Positions 16,958-27,750 of a DNA stretch of 64,000 bases are shown in pieces. This stretch comes from Pelodictyon luteolum (GTDB lineage: Bacteria; Bacteroidota; Chlorobiia; Chlorobiales; Chlorobiaceae), in assembly GCF_001622165.1 (NCBI RefSeq), contig NZ_LVWG01000033.1:62001-126000 (forward strand), in the 5' to 3' direction. Every line of letters begins with the position of its first letter. Positions within the stretch are counted from its first letter, which is position 1. Under the pieces are notes generated by a model. It was not told where the DNA came from, made no database searches, and saw only the letters and a list, made by a program, of their open reading frames with translations. The position numbers and the translations under genes are program-made.

Positions 16958-17122
16958 GATCGTCTCCGTTTGTCTTTGTTGGTTGCCTTATGGTTGCGCT
17001 TCGCTGTCCGTCAGTGTCACATGGGTTGCCGTCATGGTGGGGATCGATGAAAATATAATCAATTTCAGGACAGGCCCCACCGGCCCTTTTTTTCATGCAG
17101 AGGCCGGCGGGGGTCCTGACGT

Positions 17123-17719
17123 TCATGCAGCCCTGCGGACGCCGTGGCCGTTGGTGGAGCTGCAGCTGCAGCCCTCCGCCTTGTCGGCATTGCAGCAGTC
17201 GCCGGCGGGTTCTTTTCCGGCTTTTGAGCCGAAGAGCAGGGCCAGGGCAAGCTCAAACGCCCCGAGCAGGGCTCCGGCCATGTCCCGGAGGATGCCGGGC
17301 GCATCGAGATGGCCTTCCCGGGTTCTCTCGAACTGCATTGCGATGGTGGACGGAAAAGCAACGAGGGCTTCCCATCCCATCTTTGCCGAGTAGGCCGGCA
17401 GCTGCAGCGGATCGGTTTCGGCCATCCGCTTGACCTCCTCCACGGCTGAGAGCACCCTGATGGTTCCGGGCTTTTCAATGGTTGCGAGGCATGCCATCCG
17501 GTTTCCTTCCGCAAGCAGCCGTTCAGAAAGCATCGCTTTTTCTGGTTCACCGGGAGCAGAGAGGAGTTCGGCTCCTTCAAGGACCTTGACATAGCAGGTC
17601 TGGCAGATGGCGTTGCCTCCGCAGAAGTATCCTATATGGGCATGTCCGCTCCGGGCCACGTCTATGAGGCGTTCACCGGTCTCTGCGTCATGTTCCCTGT
17701 CGTTTATGATGATTTTCAT
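17123..17719 (-). CDS. Chlorosome envelope [2Fe-2S] protein, second CsmI/J/X paralogue
   Basis: 198 residues from ATG 17719. The start is chosen because MKIIINDREHDAETGERL aligns with the start of the neighbouring paralogue; upstream ATGs (17749, 17770) would add an unrelated extension. The Fe-S motif is YFCGGNAICQTC, with a further Cys in RMACLATIEKPG. The C-terminal half is Ala/Leu-rich. The last 30 residues add an unusual run of cysteines (GDCCNADKAEGCSCSS). The two paralogues are tandem, so a duplication is likely. It probably acts with its neighbour in the chlorosome envelope. Confidence 0.84.
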   Translation of the reverse strand: MKIIINDREHDAETGERLIDVARSGHAHIGYFCGGNAICQTCYVKVLEGAELLSAPGEPEKAMLSERLLAEGNRMACLATIEKPGTIRVLSAVEEVKRMAETDPLQLPAYSAKMGWEALVAFPSTIAMQFERTREGHLDAPGILRDMAGALLGAFELALALLFGSKAGKEPAGDCCNADKAEGCSCSSTNGHGVRRAA

Positions 17720-17823
17720 GGGTATATGGTCTATTGTTCTCTTGTTCATACAGTTGGATCCAATAGACACAGTAACCCTGGGTGCACGCCAAAAAGTTGC
17801 CGTGAAAAAAACAGCGAAGTGAA

Positions 17824-20800
17824 TCAGTTTTCCGTTGCCCTCTCTTCCCTGGAGGCGGTGTCGAGCTCTCCAAGCAGCGCGGTATAGCGCCTCAGAAGCT
17901 CAGTCGGTGAGGTGTCGGATCCCGGCGGGTGATGGAGGACAAGTTTCATTTTCTTCTCGAAACTGAATGCCGGGGCGTAGGGCTGGAGAATCGGCTCCTG
18001 GACGGCGGTGAAAAGGTGCTGCAGGAACTCCTTGCCCTGTACGGGGCCTTCCTCTCTGGCGTCGGGGAGGATGAGGGTTGCGGTTTTTTTCTGCAATTCG
18101 ATTTTCTCAAGACCGAGCGGCGAGGCCGTGATCTTCAGCTTTGCCAGAAGCAGAAGGGTTTCGACCTCTTCGGGAAGAGGGCCGAACCGGTCCCGCAGTT
18201 CCGTCCCGACGGCCTCGACGTCCCGGGCTGCGGCGGCACGGGAGATTTTCTCGTAGAACATGAACCGCTCGTGGGTTGCCGTGACGTAGTGTTCGGGAAT
18301 GAGGGCGTCGAAAAAGAAGGACATGTCGGTCGACTTCTCCGGCAGGTCAGGCCGGGCTTCACCGGTGAAGAGGTGGCTGAAATCGCCTGATTTCAGTTCG
18401 GCAACAGTCTGCTCGAGCATTTTCTGGTAGAGGTCGAAGCCGAGGTCATGGATGTATCCGGACTGTTCGGCACCGAGGAGGTTGCCGGCGCCGCGGATGT
18501 CGAGGTCACGGAGCGCGATGCTGAAGCCTGAACCGAGCTCGGTAAAGCTTTCAATGACGGCCAGGCGCTGTATGGCTTCGCGCTTGAGGGTATGCAGTGG
18601 CGGGGTGATCAGGTAGCAGTGGGCCTTCCGGTCGCTGCGCCCGACACGTCCACGGAGCTGGTAGAGGTCCGATAGGCCGAACATGTCGGCCCGGTTGATG
18701 ATGATGGTGTTGGCGTTTGATATATCGATGCCCGAGCCGATGATGGTGGTCGAGATGAGGACATCGACCTCGCCCTGCATGACATCCATCATGATCTTTT
18801 CGAGTTCGCGTGCCGGCATCTGCCCGTGCGCGAAGACAATCCGGGCGCGTGGTACCAGGTCATGGAGCATCTGCTGCATTTCACCGAGGCTGGCAACCCG
18901 GTTGTGGAGGAAAAAGACCTGGCCCTCTCTTGCAATCTCCCGCTCAATTGCAGATGCGATGAGCTCGCTGTCGAAGTCTGTCACGACGGTTTCCACCGGC
19001 TGCCGGTTTTTTGGCGGGGTGGAGACGATGGAGAGGTCGCGGGCTCCGAGCATTGAGAACTGAAGGGTTCTCGGAATCGGGGTTGCCGACATGGTGAGGG
19101 TGTCGACGCCCGGGAACTGTTCGCGCAGCTTTTCCTTGACTTCCACGCCGAAATGCTGCTCCTCGTCGATGACGAGCAGGCCAAGGTCCCGGAACAGGAC
19201 GTCTTTTGAAACGAGGCGGTGGGTACCGATGACGATGTCTACCTTGCCTTCCTTGATGCGGCGGATGGTCTCCTGCTGCTCCGCACGGGGGACGAAGCGG
19301 CTCAGGATTGCAATGGTGATGGGGAAGTTCAGGAATCGCCGGCTGAAGGTCTCCATGTGCTGGTGCGCAAGGATGGTGGTCGGCGTGAGTATGGCCACCT
19401 GCTTTTTGGATTCGACGGCCTTGAACGCCGCCCGCATGGCGATCTCGGTTTTGCCGAATCCGGCATCGCCGCAGATGAGGCGGTCCATCGGATGCGGTTC
19501 CTGCATGTCCTTTTTCACTTCTTCGATGGCCTTCAGCTGGTCGGGGGTCTCCTCGAAGATGAACGAAGACTCGAATTTGCGCATGAAGATGGAGTCGGGA
19601 CCGAATGCGAATCCGGCCTGCATTTTCCTCTGGGCATAGAGCTTGATGAGGTTGATGGCGATGTCACGGATCTTCGAGCGGACCTTTTCTTTTCTTGCCG
19701 CCCATTTCGGGCTGCCGAGCTTGGAGAGGACCGGTTTGGATCCTTCGGATGCCGCGTATTTGGAGAGAAGGTTGATGTTCTGGACATTGACGAAGAGCTG
19801 ATCTCCCCCCTCATATTCCACCAGCACGCACTCCTGCTCGGAGTTCCCCGCGGTGATGGTTTCCAGCGAACGGAAGATTCCGACCCCGTAGTCTTCATGC
19901 ACGACATGATCTCCGACCTTGAGCTTCTGGAGGTCTTTGAGGGAGATTCCCTTGATCTTGCGTTTTCTGCGCACCCTGCGCGAGTGCAGTTTGCCGAAGA
20001 TATCAGCCTCGGTATAGAGGTCGATCCCTGCATAGCGGAACCCGCTGTGCAGGTTTACCGGCACCCAGAAGATTTCCTCGAGTGCGCCTTCTCCGGCTTC
20101 GGCAGCTTCCTCGGTGAGGAAGTCGGCGAGCTCACCGACTTCCCGTTCGCTGGAGGCGGCAAACACCCTCTGGCGCTGCGGATCCTCCCGTCGGCTGAGC
20201 ATGGTGGCGAACATGCGGAAGTTGGCGTTGATACGGGTCTGTTCGACTGACTGGAAGTCGATGGACCGATCTCTGGCGGGCCCGATCTCGATCTGCAGGA
20301 ACTGTCCGAGTGCCGCCTCGAGCTCCCGGTCGTCGTCCTCAGCCCGGAGTTCAGGAGTGCTGTCGATTATGACGAGCGTGGAGGGCGGTAGGTAGTCGAG
20401 CATCGTCGCCGCCGCTTCCGTACCTTCCCCGGCAAGGTCTGCCGAGAGTTCGGCCGCATCGAGCGTTTTGCCGGAAAGCTGGCTGTTGATGTCAAAGCTT
20501 CGGAGCGAGGTGACGGTGTCACCGAAAAATTCAATCCGGACCGGTTCACCCGTTCCGTAGGGGAATACATCGACAATGGAGCCGCGGACGGAATACTCGC
20601 CCTCGTCCTCGACGAACTCGCGGTGCACGAATCGGTTGTTTTCAAGAAACGTTTTCAGCTTCATATAGCCGGCGTCCCGGTCCTTTTCGATGCGGAGTAT
20701 CCGGCCGGAGGCATCCTCAGGCCGGCAGAGCGACGTATGAAGATCGCTGAACGAGGAGAGGATGATAGGCAGGCCCTTTCCCCGGAGCGCTCCGATGGCT

Positions 20801-21123
20801 GCAGGAATCCCGTCGGCCGTGCTGCAGGCCTTTTTTTCGGAGGTGAGGGCAGGAAGGTCGTGGTCGTAGACGTCGAAGGCCTGCGCTCCTGCAATCACGA
20901 GAACAGGACCTTTCCATACGTCGTGCAGCGCTGCGGCAAGCAGCGGTCCGAGTGAGCCGCGTATGCCGGAAATGGGGACCTTTTCAGCGCTGCCAAAGGG
21001 TGCTCCGAGGGCATCAAGCAGTCGGATGAAGGGCTCGGAACGGCGCACGGCCTCGGTAAGGAATCCGGTTTTTTTCCTGACAAGGAGGGTGCTTGGGGGG
21101 GCTTGGCCCGTAATTGTTTTCAT
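17824..21123 (-). CDS. mfd: Transcription-repair coupling factor Mfd
   Basis: 1099 residues from ATG 21123; an in-frame ATG at 21174 would add 17 residues. Domain order is a UvrB-like N-terminal region, an RNA-polymerase interaction domain ([17 protein letters not shown]), an SF2 helicase core with Walker [10 protein letters not shown] and DEEQ box ([11 protein letters not shown]), a RecG-like motif region ([20 protein letters not shown]) and a C-terminal TRCF domain ([19 protein letters not shown]). It removes stalled RNA polymerase and recruits UvrA for repair. It is transcribed away from the ABC gene at 21215. Confidence 0.96.
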   Translation of the reverse strand: MKTITGQAPPSTLLVRKKTGFLTEAVRRSEPFIRLLDALGAPFGSAEKVPISGIRGSLGPLLAAALHDVWKGPVLVIAGAQAFDVYDHDLPALTSEKKACSTADGIPAAIGALRGKGLPIILSSFSDLHTSLCRPEDASGRILRIEKDRDAGYMKLKTFLENNRFVHREFVEDEGEYSVRGSIVDVFPYGTGEPVRIEFFGDTVTSLRSFDINSQLSGKTLDAAELSADLAGEGTEAAATMLDYLPPSTLVIIDSTPELRAEDDDRELEAALGQFLQIEIGPARDRSIDFQSVEQTRINANFRMFATMLSRREDPQRQRVFAASSEREVGELADFLTEEAAEAGEGALEEIFWVPVNLHSGFRYAGIDLYTEADIFGKLHSRRVRRKRKIKGISLKDLQKLKVGDHVVHEDYGVGIFRSLETITAGNSEQECVLVEYEGGDQLFVNVQNINLLSKYAASEGSKPVLSKLGSPKWAARKEKVRSKIRDIAINLIKLYAQRKMQAGFAFGPDSIFMRKFESSFIFEETPDQLKAIEEVKKDMQEPHPMDRLICGDAGFGKTEIAMRAAFKAVESKKQVAILTPTTILAHQHMETFSRRFLNFPITIAILSRFVPRAEQQETIRRIKEGKVDIVIGTHRLVSKDVLFRDLGLLVIDEEQHFGVEVKEKLREQFPGVDTLTMSATPIPRTLQFSMLGARDLSIVSTPPKNRQPVETVVTDFDSELIASAIEREIAREGQVFFLHNRVASLGEMQQMLHDLVPRARIVFAHGQMPARELEKIMMDVMQGEVDVLISTTIIGSGIDISNANTIIINRADMFGLSDLYQLRGRVGRSDRKAHCYLITPPLHTLKREAIQRLAVIESFTELGSGFSIALRDLDIRGAGNLLGAEQSGYIHDLGFDLYQKMLEQTVAELKSGDFSHLFTGEARPDLPEKSTDMSFFFDALIPEHYVTATHERFMFYEKISRAAAARDVEAVGTELRDRFGPLPEEVETLLLLAKLKITASPLGLEKIELQKKTATLILPDAREEGPVQGKEFLQHLFTAVQEPILQPYAPAFSFEKKMKLVLHHPPGSDTSPTELLRRYTALLGELDTASREERATEN

Positions 21124-21214
21124 ATGATGCGTACAAACCATATTTTCATCCATGATCCGCACCGGGCAGGGCAAAGGTGGTGCGTAACCGGCTGGGCAGG
21201 AAAGACTCCTATAT

Positions 21215-22180
21215 ATGGAAAAAATTCTGGAACTGAAAAACCTCAGGACCTACTACTCGACCGATGCCGGTACGGCAAAGGCTGTGGACGGGGTAGGGTT
21301 TTCCATTGCCCCGAACCGGACACTCGGTGTGGTAGGCGAGTCGGGAAGCGGCAAGTCGGTGACCGCGCTTTCCATCATGCGTCTTATTCCAACCCCCCCA
21401 GGGTATTTCGCCGGAGGCGAGATCCTCTGGAAGGGCCGCGACCTTCTGCAGTTGCATGAGGAGGAAATGCGGGCGGTCCGCGGCAACGAGATTGCCATGA
21501 TTTTCCAGGAGCCCATGAGCTCCCTCAATCCCGTCTTTACCTGCGGGCGGCAGATCATGGAGCAGATCCTCATTCATCAGGATATCAGCCAGGCTGAAGC
21601 AAAAGATCGTAGCGTCGAGCTGTTGCGCCTGGTCGGCATTGCAGATCCTGCACGCCGTTTTTCGGCCTGGCCGCATGAGCTGTCCGGCGGGATGCGCCAG
21701 CGGGTGATGATCGCCATGGCGCTTTCCTGCAGCCCGTCGCTCCTGATTGCCGACGAGCCCACAACAGCGCTCGATGTCACCGTTCAAGCGCAGATCCTCG
21801 ACCTCATCGCCCGCCTTCAGGCTGACACCGCGATGAGCGTGATGCTCATCACCCACGATTTCGGTGTCGTTGCTGAACTCTGTGAAGAGGTGCTGGTGAT
21901 GTATGCTTCCAGAGTTGTGGAAAAAGGGCCGGTAAAGGAGATTTTCGACAACCCCCTCCATCCCTATACCAGAGGGCTCCTGAAATCCATTCCGCGGATT
22001 GGCTCGAATGAGGAACGATTGCATGTGATCGAGGGCAGCGTGCCCTCCGCAATCCATATCCCGCCCGGCTGCCGGTTCGCGCCGCGCTGCCCCATGGCCG
22101 ATAGCCACTGCCTCAAAGAGCAGCCTGAACTCGTTGCCTATTCTCCCGGCCACGAGGCTGCGTGCTGGAAGGCCGGGTGA
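21215..22180 (+). CDS. Oligopeptide/dipeptide ABC transporter ATP-binding protein (OppD/DppD type)
   Basis: 321 residues. Walker A is GESGSGKS (about 42-49), the signature [15 protein letters not shown], and Walker [15 protein letters not shown]. The C-terminal oligo_HPY region has the [16 protein letters not shown] cysteine motif, possibly Fe-S binding, typical of DppD/OppD. It would energise import of peptides or nickel complexes. No permease or binding protein is adjacent, so its partners must be elsewhere. The start is 5'-open to mfd, with a short divergent gap of 91 bp. Confidence 0.9.
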   Translation: MEKILELKNLRTYYSTDAGTAKAVDGVGFSIAPNRTLGVVGESGSGKSVTALSIMRLIPTPPGYFAGGEILWKGRDLLQLHEEEMRAVRGNEIAMIFQEPMSSLNPVFTCGRQIMEQILIHQDISQAEAKDRSVELLRLVGIADPARRFSAWPHELSGGMRQRVMIAMALSCSPSLLIADEPTTALDVTVQAQILDLIARLQADTAMSVMLITHDFGVVAELCEEVLVMYASRVVEKGPVKEIFDNPLHPYTRGLLKSIPRIGSNEERLHVIEGSVPSAIHIPPGCRFAPRCPMADSHCLKEQPELVAYSPGHEAACWKAG

Positions 22181-22273
22181 TGATCCCCCGGGTTCCCTGC
22201 TGCCGTAACGCTCTGGATTAGCAGGTATTTATGCGTACATTGCAAAAAAACCGTAACCATCCCCCCCATTCCC

Positions 22274-22975
22274 ATGTCTGATCCATTGATTCTCGTTGTC
22301 GAGGACGACCGCAATCTGGCCAAGCTGGTCGGCTACAACCTTGAAAAGGCAGGCTATAAATGCCAGTTTTCAGAAAACGGCGAAGATGCATTCGAGCAGC
22401 TCTCGATGCGGAGTTTCGATCTCATCCTGCTCGACATCATGCTGCCGGGTATCGACGGGTTCGATGTCTGCCGCAAGATCCGCCAGCACCAGATCTATAA
22501 GGATATTCCCATCATCATGCTGACGGCCAAGGGTGAGGAGATCGACAAGATCCTCGGCTTCGAGCTGGGAATAGACGACTACGTGGTCAAGCCGTTCAGC
22601 CCGAGAGAGCTGACGCTGCGCATCAGGGCCGTCCTGAAAAGAGACCGCCGGCAGGGCGGCGTGTTCCGCGATGCTCTCCGCTCGGGCGCTCTCGACGTCG
22701 ACATCTCCCGCCATGCCGTCACCCTCGATGGCCGGGAACTGGTGCTCACCCTGATGGAGTTCAAGCTCCTCGTCGCGCTCCTGAAGCGCAAAGGGCAGGC
22801 ACAGTCGCGCGAAATGCTGCTCAGCGACGTCTGGGACGTCGACCGCACCATCAACACCCGTACGATAGATACCCATATCACGAGGCTCCGTGAAAAGCTC
22901 GGAGCCGTGGGGGCGAAAATCAAGACGGTCAGGGGTCTTGGCTACAAGTTCGAGGAAGACGGGGGACGAGGCTGA
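22274..22975 (+). CDS. phoB: OmpR/PhoB-family response regulator
   Basis: 233 residues. The receiver domain (1-120) has the acidic pair VVEDD, the phospho-acceptor in LILLDIMLPGIDG and the conserved lysine in DDYVVKPFSP. The C-terminal winged helix (about 135-230) ends in TRLREKLGAVGAKIKTVRGLGYKF. It is translationally coupled to the following kinase (TGATG overlap). The kinase layout suggests a PhoB/PhoR phosphate-response pair, but no pho regulon gene is next to it. Confidence 0.9.
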   Translation: MSDPLILVVEDDRNLAKLVGYNLEKAGYKCQFSENGEDAFEQLSMRSFDLILLDIMLPGIDGFDVCRKIRQHQIYKDIPIIMLTAKGEEIDKILGFELGIDDYVVKPFSPRELTLRIRAVLKRDRRQGGVFRDALRSGALDVDISRHAVTLDGRELVLTLMEFKLLVALLKRKGQAQSREMLLSDVWDVDRTINTRTIDTHITRLREKLGAVGAKIKTVRGLGYKFEEDGGRG

Positions 22976-24765
22976 TGCAGGCTAGGGTTTCCTTCAGGCT
23001 TGGTGCTGTGTTTGGTGTCATTGTTTTTCTGACGGTCATCGTCAGTTACCTGACGCTCGGCCGCCAGTTGCGCGAGGTGTTGCAGACGAGCATCGGCATG
23101 GAGCTCAAGCGCGAGCTTGCGCTGAACCGTGAAATGCTCAAGAGCGGGGCAGCCCGTGCAGGCGTAGAGGCCGACCCCGACGGTTGGGCGGACCGAATCG
23201 GTTCCATTCTCGACTTACGGGTGACGCTCATTGCAATCGATGGACGGGTCATCGGCGACTCATACATCGACAGGGACAAGCTCTCCCGCATCGAGAACCA
23301 TGGCATGAGGCCTGAGGTCAGGGGGGCGCTGTCCGGCAGTTTCGGACAGAATGCCCGCTACAGCCGGACCATCAAGGAGCAGATGCTCTATATGGCTGTT
23401 GCCGTTGGTTCTCCCCGTCCGTTTGCCGTTCTGCGTTTTGCCAAGCCGCTCTACGATATCCGTCTGTTCGAAGCCGGTGTCCGTAAGGGGATAGAGCGCG
23501 GGCTCTTTTTCGCCCTGCTGTTCTCTCTCGGGGTGGTGCTTCTTACCGCATTTTTCATCGCCCGCCCGTTGCGGCGCATTGCCGAAACGGCAGAGAAGCG
23601 TGTTCATGGGGATTTCTCCGGTACGATTCCCTCGCACCGTCGCGATGAAATCGGCATGCTGGCCCGGGCCTGCAATTTCATGTCGGAAGAGATCCGGAAA
23701 ATGAGCCGCAGTGAAGAGTGGTACCGGGCGGTTTTTTCCGGCATCCGTGAGGCGATTGTCGTTACCGACTCCGCCTGCGACATCATTCTTCTGAACCCTT
23801 CAGCCGCCCGCATGTTTCGTCTGAGTGGCGCAATGTTCCAGTCGCGGCCGCTCACCATGCTTGGCGACAGCGGGCTCCGCGCCCTCATCGATAGGGTTCA
23901 CCGGAGCCGTACCGCAGTTCTGAAGGAGGAAATGGCGGTAACGACGGTCAAGGGGATACGGACCATGCAGATCAGTTCCATGCCGGTGGTTCGGGACGGG
24001 GAGTTCGACGGTTCGGTGTTCGTACTCAATGACATTACCCGCCTCAGGAACCTTGAGCGGATCCGGCGCGATTTCGTTTCAAGCGTGTCGCACGAGCTGC
24101 GAACCCCCCTTACCAGCATCAGGGGGTACGCCGAAACCCTCCTTGACGGCGCCATGAATGATCCCGAACACGCCCAGGCGTTCCTGCGCATCATCCTGCA
24201 GGAGAGCGAGCAGCTTACCGCGCTCGTCAACGATGTGCTTGATCTCTCGAAAATCGAGTCCGGGCGCATCGAGTATACGTATGGCCCGGTTGATCTCTCG
24301 AAGGTGGTCGAGAATTCCATGGAGATGCTCCGGCCGGCATTCGCCAAAAAAGAGGTGACGTTTGAACTGAGCATTCCGCAGGGTCTTCCTCCGGTCCTGG
24401 CAGATGAAGCCTATCTCGGCATTGTCGTCCGCAACCTGCTTGACAATGCAGTCAAGTACGTTGAAGCCGGTACCGGCAGGGTTCGCTTCAGCGCGTTCCG
24501 CACCGGTGACTCGGTCCAGTTCGACGTGGAGGACAACGGCAGCGGGATCGGGCACCAGGACCTCGACCGGATTTTCGAGCGCTTCTACCGTGTCGACAAG
24601 GCCCGGTCCCGCCAGCTGGGCGGCACCGGCCTCGGCCTCTCCATCGTGAAGCATATCGTCCTTTCCCACAAGGGCGACATCAAGGTGCGTTCCCGCCTCA
24701 ATCGCGGTTCGACCTTCAGCGTCACACTGCCGATGGCCAGTGACTTTTCAAACACGAGAACCTGA
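22975..24765 (+). CDS. phoR: Membrane sensor histidine kinase, PhoR-like
   Basis: 596 residues. TM1 is at residues 8-28, followed by a periplasmic loop (about 30-180), TM2 (FFALLFSLGVVLLTAFFIA), HAMP (RPLRRIAETAEKRVHGDFSG), PAS (about 250-350), HisKA with the phosphorylated His in SSVSHELRTPLTSI, and HATPase_c with DNAVKYVE, VEDNGSGIG and GGTGLGLSI. It phosphorylates the regulator encoded just upstream. The domain order matches PhoR/WalK-type kinases; the ligand is unknown. Confidence 0.92.
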   Translation: MQARVSFRLGAVFGVIVFLTVIVSYLTLGRQLREVLQTSIGMELKRELALNREMLKSGAARAGVEADPDGWADRIGSILDLRVTLIAIDGRVIGDSYIDRDKLSRIENHGMRPEVRGALSGSFGQNARYSRTIKEQMLYMAVAVGSPRPFAVLRFAKPLYDIRLFEAGVRKGIERGLFFALLFSLGVVLLTAFFIARPLRRIAETAEKRVHGDFSGTIPSHRRDEIGMLARACNFMSEEIRKMSRSEEWYRAVFSGIREAIVVTDSACDIILLNPSAARMFRLSGAMFQSRPLTMLGDSGLRALIDRVHRSRTAVLKEEMAVTTVKGIRTMQISSMPVVRDGEFDGSVFVLNDITRLRNLERIRRDFVSSVSHELRTPLTSIRGYAETLLDGAMNDPEHAQAFLRIILQESEQLTALVNDVLDLSKIESGRIEYTYGPVDLSKVVENSMEMLRPAFAKKEVTFELSIPQGLPPVLADEAYLGIVVRNLLDNAVKYVEAGTGRVRFSAFRTGDSVQFDVEDNGSGIGHQDLDRIFERFYRVDKARSRQLGGTGLGLSIVKHIVLSHKGDIKVRSRLNRGSTFSVTLPMASDFSNTRT

Positions 24766-24768
24766 TTC

Positions 24769-26073
24769 ATGATGCAGCTGCTCTTTGATTTTTTCTCTTC
24801 CTACGGTCTTGACGCCGGCCTCTCCGCCCTGTTCGCCACCCTTTCGGCCGTGGCCGTCGCCCTTCTTCTCATCATCGTTCTCGAACTCGGCTTCAAGCGG
24901 GTGCTTCTTGAAATGATAAGCGCCTTTGCCCTGAGGACGGTGACGACGTTCGACGATATCCTGGTCCGGCGCAACGTGTTTTCGGGGCTGGCACGGCTTC
25001 TGCCGCCGATTTTCCTGCACATCCTTTCCGATCCACTCCTCCAGTACTACCCGGCGTTTGTGCCGTTCGTGAAGGACGCTGCCGTCCTCTACCTGACGGT
25101 TGCTCTTGTCATGCTGGTATTTTCCCTGCTTGATGCCATGCAGGATTTTCTCTCAACCCGTCCTTCAGCCGCACGTCTTCCTGTGAAGAGCTTCATGCAG
25201 GTGCTGAAGGCGCTGGCCCTCGCAGTGGCTCTCGTTGTGGTGGTGTCGAAGCTGATGGGCAAGTCTCCGGTGGTGTTCCTCAGCGGCCTTGGTGCATTCA
25301 CGGCCGTGCTGCTGCTGGTGTTCAAGGATTCGATTCTCGGCCTCGTAGCCGGCGTGCAGCTTTCGGCCAACAACCTTGTACGGGTCGGCGACTGGATCGA
25401 AATGCCCCAGTATGGGGCAGACGGTGATGTTATCGATATTTCGCTTGTGACGGTGTCGGTGCAGAACTGGGACAAGACCATCAGTACCATTCCGGCCTAT
25501 TCACTGATTTCCCAGGGCTTCAAGAACTGGCGCGGGATGAGCGAGGGCGGAGGGCGGCGCATCAAGCGCTCGGTGCAGATTGATATGCATAGCGTCCGTT
25601 TCTGCGACGAAGCGCTGCTCATGCAGCTCAGGGAGGTGCGCCTGCTGAAAGGCTATCTTGAGGAAAAGGAACGGGAGCTCAGCGAGTGGAACAGCAGGTT
25701 CCAGGACGGCAACACCTCCCCGGTGAACGCCCGCCGGCTCACCAACCTGGGTACTTTCCGTGCCTATCTTGCAGCCTACCTCAGGAGCCATCCCAATATC
25801 AACACCTCCATGACCCTCATCATACGCCAGCTGCAGCCGACCGCAGGGGGCATTCCGATCGAGATTTACGTATTCTGCCGGGAAAAGGAGTGGGCGGCGT
25901 ATGAAGGGGTGCAGGCCGACATCTTCGACCATGTGCTGGCAGTGCTTCCATGGTTTGAGCTGCGGGTCTTCCAGAATCCCGGCGGGTACGATATCGAGCG
26001 TGCGGGGAGCCGTCTTGCCGGGGCCCTCAGTCCGGAAAGTCGTGGGGAGGGGGCGGCTTCAGGCGCTCTTTGA
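24769..26073 (+). CDS. Mechanosensitive ion channel, MscS family (MscM/YbdG-like)
   Basis: 434 residues. Several N-terminal transmembrane helices are followed by the MscS pore-lining and beta domain (GLGAFTAVLLLVFKDSILGLVAGVQLSANNLVRVGDWIEMP) and a long C-terminal cytoplasmic region with YbdG-like segments (SVQNWDKTISTIPAYSLISQGFKNW). It would open under membrane tension to release solutes. The gene starts 3 bp after the kinase stop, so it is in the same operon. Its end overlaps the convergent Nudix gene by 15 bp. Confidence 0.9.
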   Translation: MMQLLFDFFSSYGLDAGLSALFATLSAVAVALLLIIVLELGFKRVLLEMISAFALRTVTTFDDILVRRNVFSGLARLLPPIFLHILSDPLLQYYPAFVPFVKDAAVLYLTVALVMLVFSLLDAMQDFLSTRPSAARLPVKSFMQVLKALALAVALVVVVSKLMGKSPVVFLSGLGAFTAVLLLVFKDSILGLVAGVQLSANNLVRVGDWIEMPQYGADGDVIDISLVTVSVQNWDKTISTIPAYSLISQGFKNWRGMSEGGGRRIKRSVQIDMHSVRFCDEALLMQLREVRLLKGYLEEKERELSEWNSRFQDGNTSPVNARRLTNLGTFRAYLAAYLRSHPNINTSMTLIIRQLQPTAGGIPIEIYVFCREKEWAAYEGVQADIFDHVLAVLPWFELRVFQNPGGYDIERAGSRLAGALSPESRGEGAASGAL

Positions 26074-26571
26074 CTCCATGGCGTCCCGGTGTTCCCGGAT
26101 GATCTGCAGGTGCAGCGGGATGCGGACTTCCGGCATCCGCTCAACGGGGTAGAATCCGGCTTCGAATACCTCGTGATTGATCCGGATGTCTTCATGCGAG
26201 GCTGTGACGGCGTAGGCGACGGCGAGCAGCGAGCCGTACATGGTGCTTTCCCGGTGGTAGACGCCGATGAGGCGGTCGATTTTGCCATCAAGCGAGGTTT
26301 CCTCTTTCAGTTCCCGCAGGCACCCCTCTTCGGGGTGCTCTCCCGATTCCAGGAACCCGCCCGGCAGCGCCCATTCGTTGAGGGCCGGTTCATGTGCCCT
26401 GCGTATGAGCAGGAGCTCTCCTTTCGGGTTCAGGGTGCAGGCTATCGCCACCGGAAGCGGGTTGCTGTAGTGTATCCATCCGCATTCCCTGCAGACCATC
26501 CGATGGCGCCCTTCAAGGAATGACGGGTTGAGTTCTTTGCCGCAGAGCGGGCAGTATGCGTAGGGCTTCAT
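26059..26571 (-). CDS. Nudix hydrolase with N-terminal zinc ribbon
   Basis: 170 residues. The zinc ribbon CPLCGKEL and CRECGWIHY (C-x2-C pairs, about residues 7-31) precedes a Nudix domain with a full Nudix box: GGFLESGEHPEEGCLRELKE, then ETS, starting about residue 70. This layout resembles short NADH-pyrophosphatase (NudC-like) or ADP-ribose pyrophosphatase enzymes. Substrate cannot be told from sequence. It is convergent with the mechanosensitive channel gene and divergent from the peroxiredoxin. Confidence 0.9.
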   Translation of the reverse strand: MKPYAYCPLCGKELNPSFLEGRHRMVCRECGWIHYSNPLPVAIACTLNPKGELLLIRRAHEPALNEWALPGGFLESGEHPEEGCLRELKEETSLDGKIDRLIGVYHRESTMYGSLLAVAYAVTASHEDIRINHEVFEAGFYPVERMPEVRIPLHLQIIREHRDAMESKSA

Positions 26572-26669
26572 TTCAAGAGTGTCAGTGGTTCGACGGGGAA
26601 ACTATTTACCCCGCATCCCGATTCTTCCAGTATAAATCATGCATTCTTAAACAGCAACAGACAGTACAT

Positions 26670-27140
26670 ATGACATTGCTAGAACCAGGTACTCCGGCTC
26701 CCCCTCTTTATGGCAGGGACCAGGACGGCAGAGAAGTGAACCTTGAAGAGTACCGAGGCAGGAAGGTACTCATTTATTTTTATCCCAAGGACGATACGCC
26801 CGGCTGTACGGCCGAAGCTTGCGCTTTTCGTGATAATTTGCCTAACTTTAACACTGGAGGCGTGGATGTCATCGGGGTCAGTGTCGATCCCCAGGCCCGC
26901 CACCGGAAGTTTGCCGACAAGTACAGCCTGCCCTTCCGGCTTCTGGCCGATGAGGAGAAAAAGACGGTTGAGGCTTACGGTGTCTGGGGACAGAAGAAGT
27001 TCATGGGCAGGGAGTACATGGGTACCTCAAGGGTCTCGTATCTTGTCGATGAACAGGGAATAATCGAGAAAGTCTGGCCGAAGGTAAAGGCTGCGGATCA
27101 TCCGCGGGAAGTGCTCGAGTGGCTGGGAACGAAACACTGA
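26670..27140 (+). CDS. bcp: Peroxiredoxin, BCP/PrxQ type
   Basis: 156 residues from ATG 26670. The active site YPKDDTPGCTAEACAFRD contains the peroxidatic Cys and a second Cys five residues later, the atypical 2-Cys PrxQ pattern. It reduces peroxides using thioredoxin. The start is set by the family N terminus (LEPGTPAPPLYG); the frame is open upstream but overlaps the divergent promoter. It is followed 12 bp later by the YqgE gene. Confidence 0.95.
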   Translation: MTLLEPGTPAPPLYGRDQDGREVNLEEYRGRKVLIYFYPKDDTPGCTAEACAFRDNLPNFNTGGVDVIGVSVDPQARHRKFADKYSLPFRLLADEEKKTVEAYGVWGQKKFMGREYMGTSRVSYLVDEQGIIEKVWPKVKAADHPREVLEWLGTKH

Positions 27141-27152
27141 GGTATGTGAGGG

Positions 27153-27722
27153 ATGGGTGTGTTCAATGAATATAAGCGGCTTGCTGCCGGCAAACTGCTG
27201 ATCGCTTCGGCAAATCTGCTGGAATCCAATTTCAAGCGGACCGTGCTCATGATGTGCGAGCACAACCCCGAGGGCTCACTGGGTTTTATCCTCAACCGGC
27301 CGATGGAGTTTCAGGTGCGGGAGGCCGTTGCCGGCTTCGACGAAGTCGACGAGCCGCTGCACATGGGCGGACCGGTGCAGTCCAACACGGTGCACTTCCT
27401 GCACATGCGCGGCGACCTCATTGACGGTTCGGAGCAGATTCTTCCGGGCCTGTACTGGGGCGGTGACCGTGAGGAACTCGGTTATCTGCTCAATACCGGG
27501 GTTTTGAAGCCATCAGAAATCCGTTTCTTTCTCGGCTATGCCGGGTGGAGTGCCGGGCAGCTCGAGGCGGAGTTCGAAGAGGGGTCGTGGTACACGGCCG
27601 ATGCAACACCTGCAATGGTATTCAGCGGTGAGTACGAGAGGATGTGGAGCCGTACGGTGCGCTCGAAAGGAGGGGAGTACCAGTTGATTGCCAACTCGCC
27701 TGAATTGCCGGGACTGAACTGA
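27153..27722 (+). CDS. YqgE/AlgH (UPF0301) family protein
   Basis: 189 residues, usual for the family. Characteristic blocks are AAGKLLIASANLLESNFKRTVLMMCEHN, GSLGFILNRP, MGGPVQ and FFLGYAGWSAGQLEAEF. The family is widespread and structurally known, but its biochemical role is unclear. GAGGG lies just before ATG 27153. It is probably co-transcribed with the peroxiredoxin gene. Confidence 0.93.
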   Translation: MGVFNEYKRLAAGKLLIASANLLESNFKRTVLMMCEHNPEGSLGFILNRPMEFQVREAVAGFDEVDEPLHMGGPVQSNTVHFLHMRGDLIDGSEQILPGLYWGGDREELGYLLNTGVLKPSEIRFFLGYAGWSAGQLEAEFEEGSWYTADATPAMVFSGEYERMWSRTVRSKGGEYQLIANSPELPGLN

Positions 27723-27750
27723 GTCCGGCGTGCCTTCTCTTTGTGGGGGG

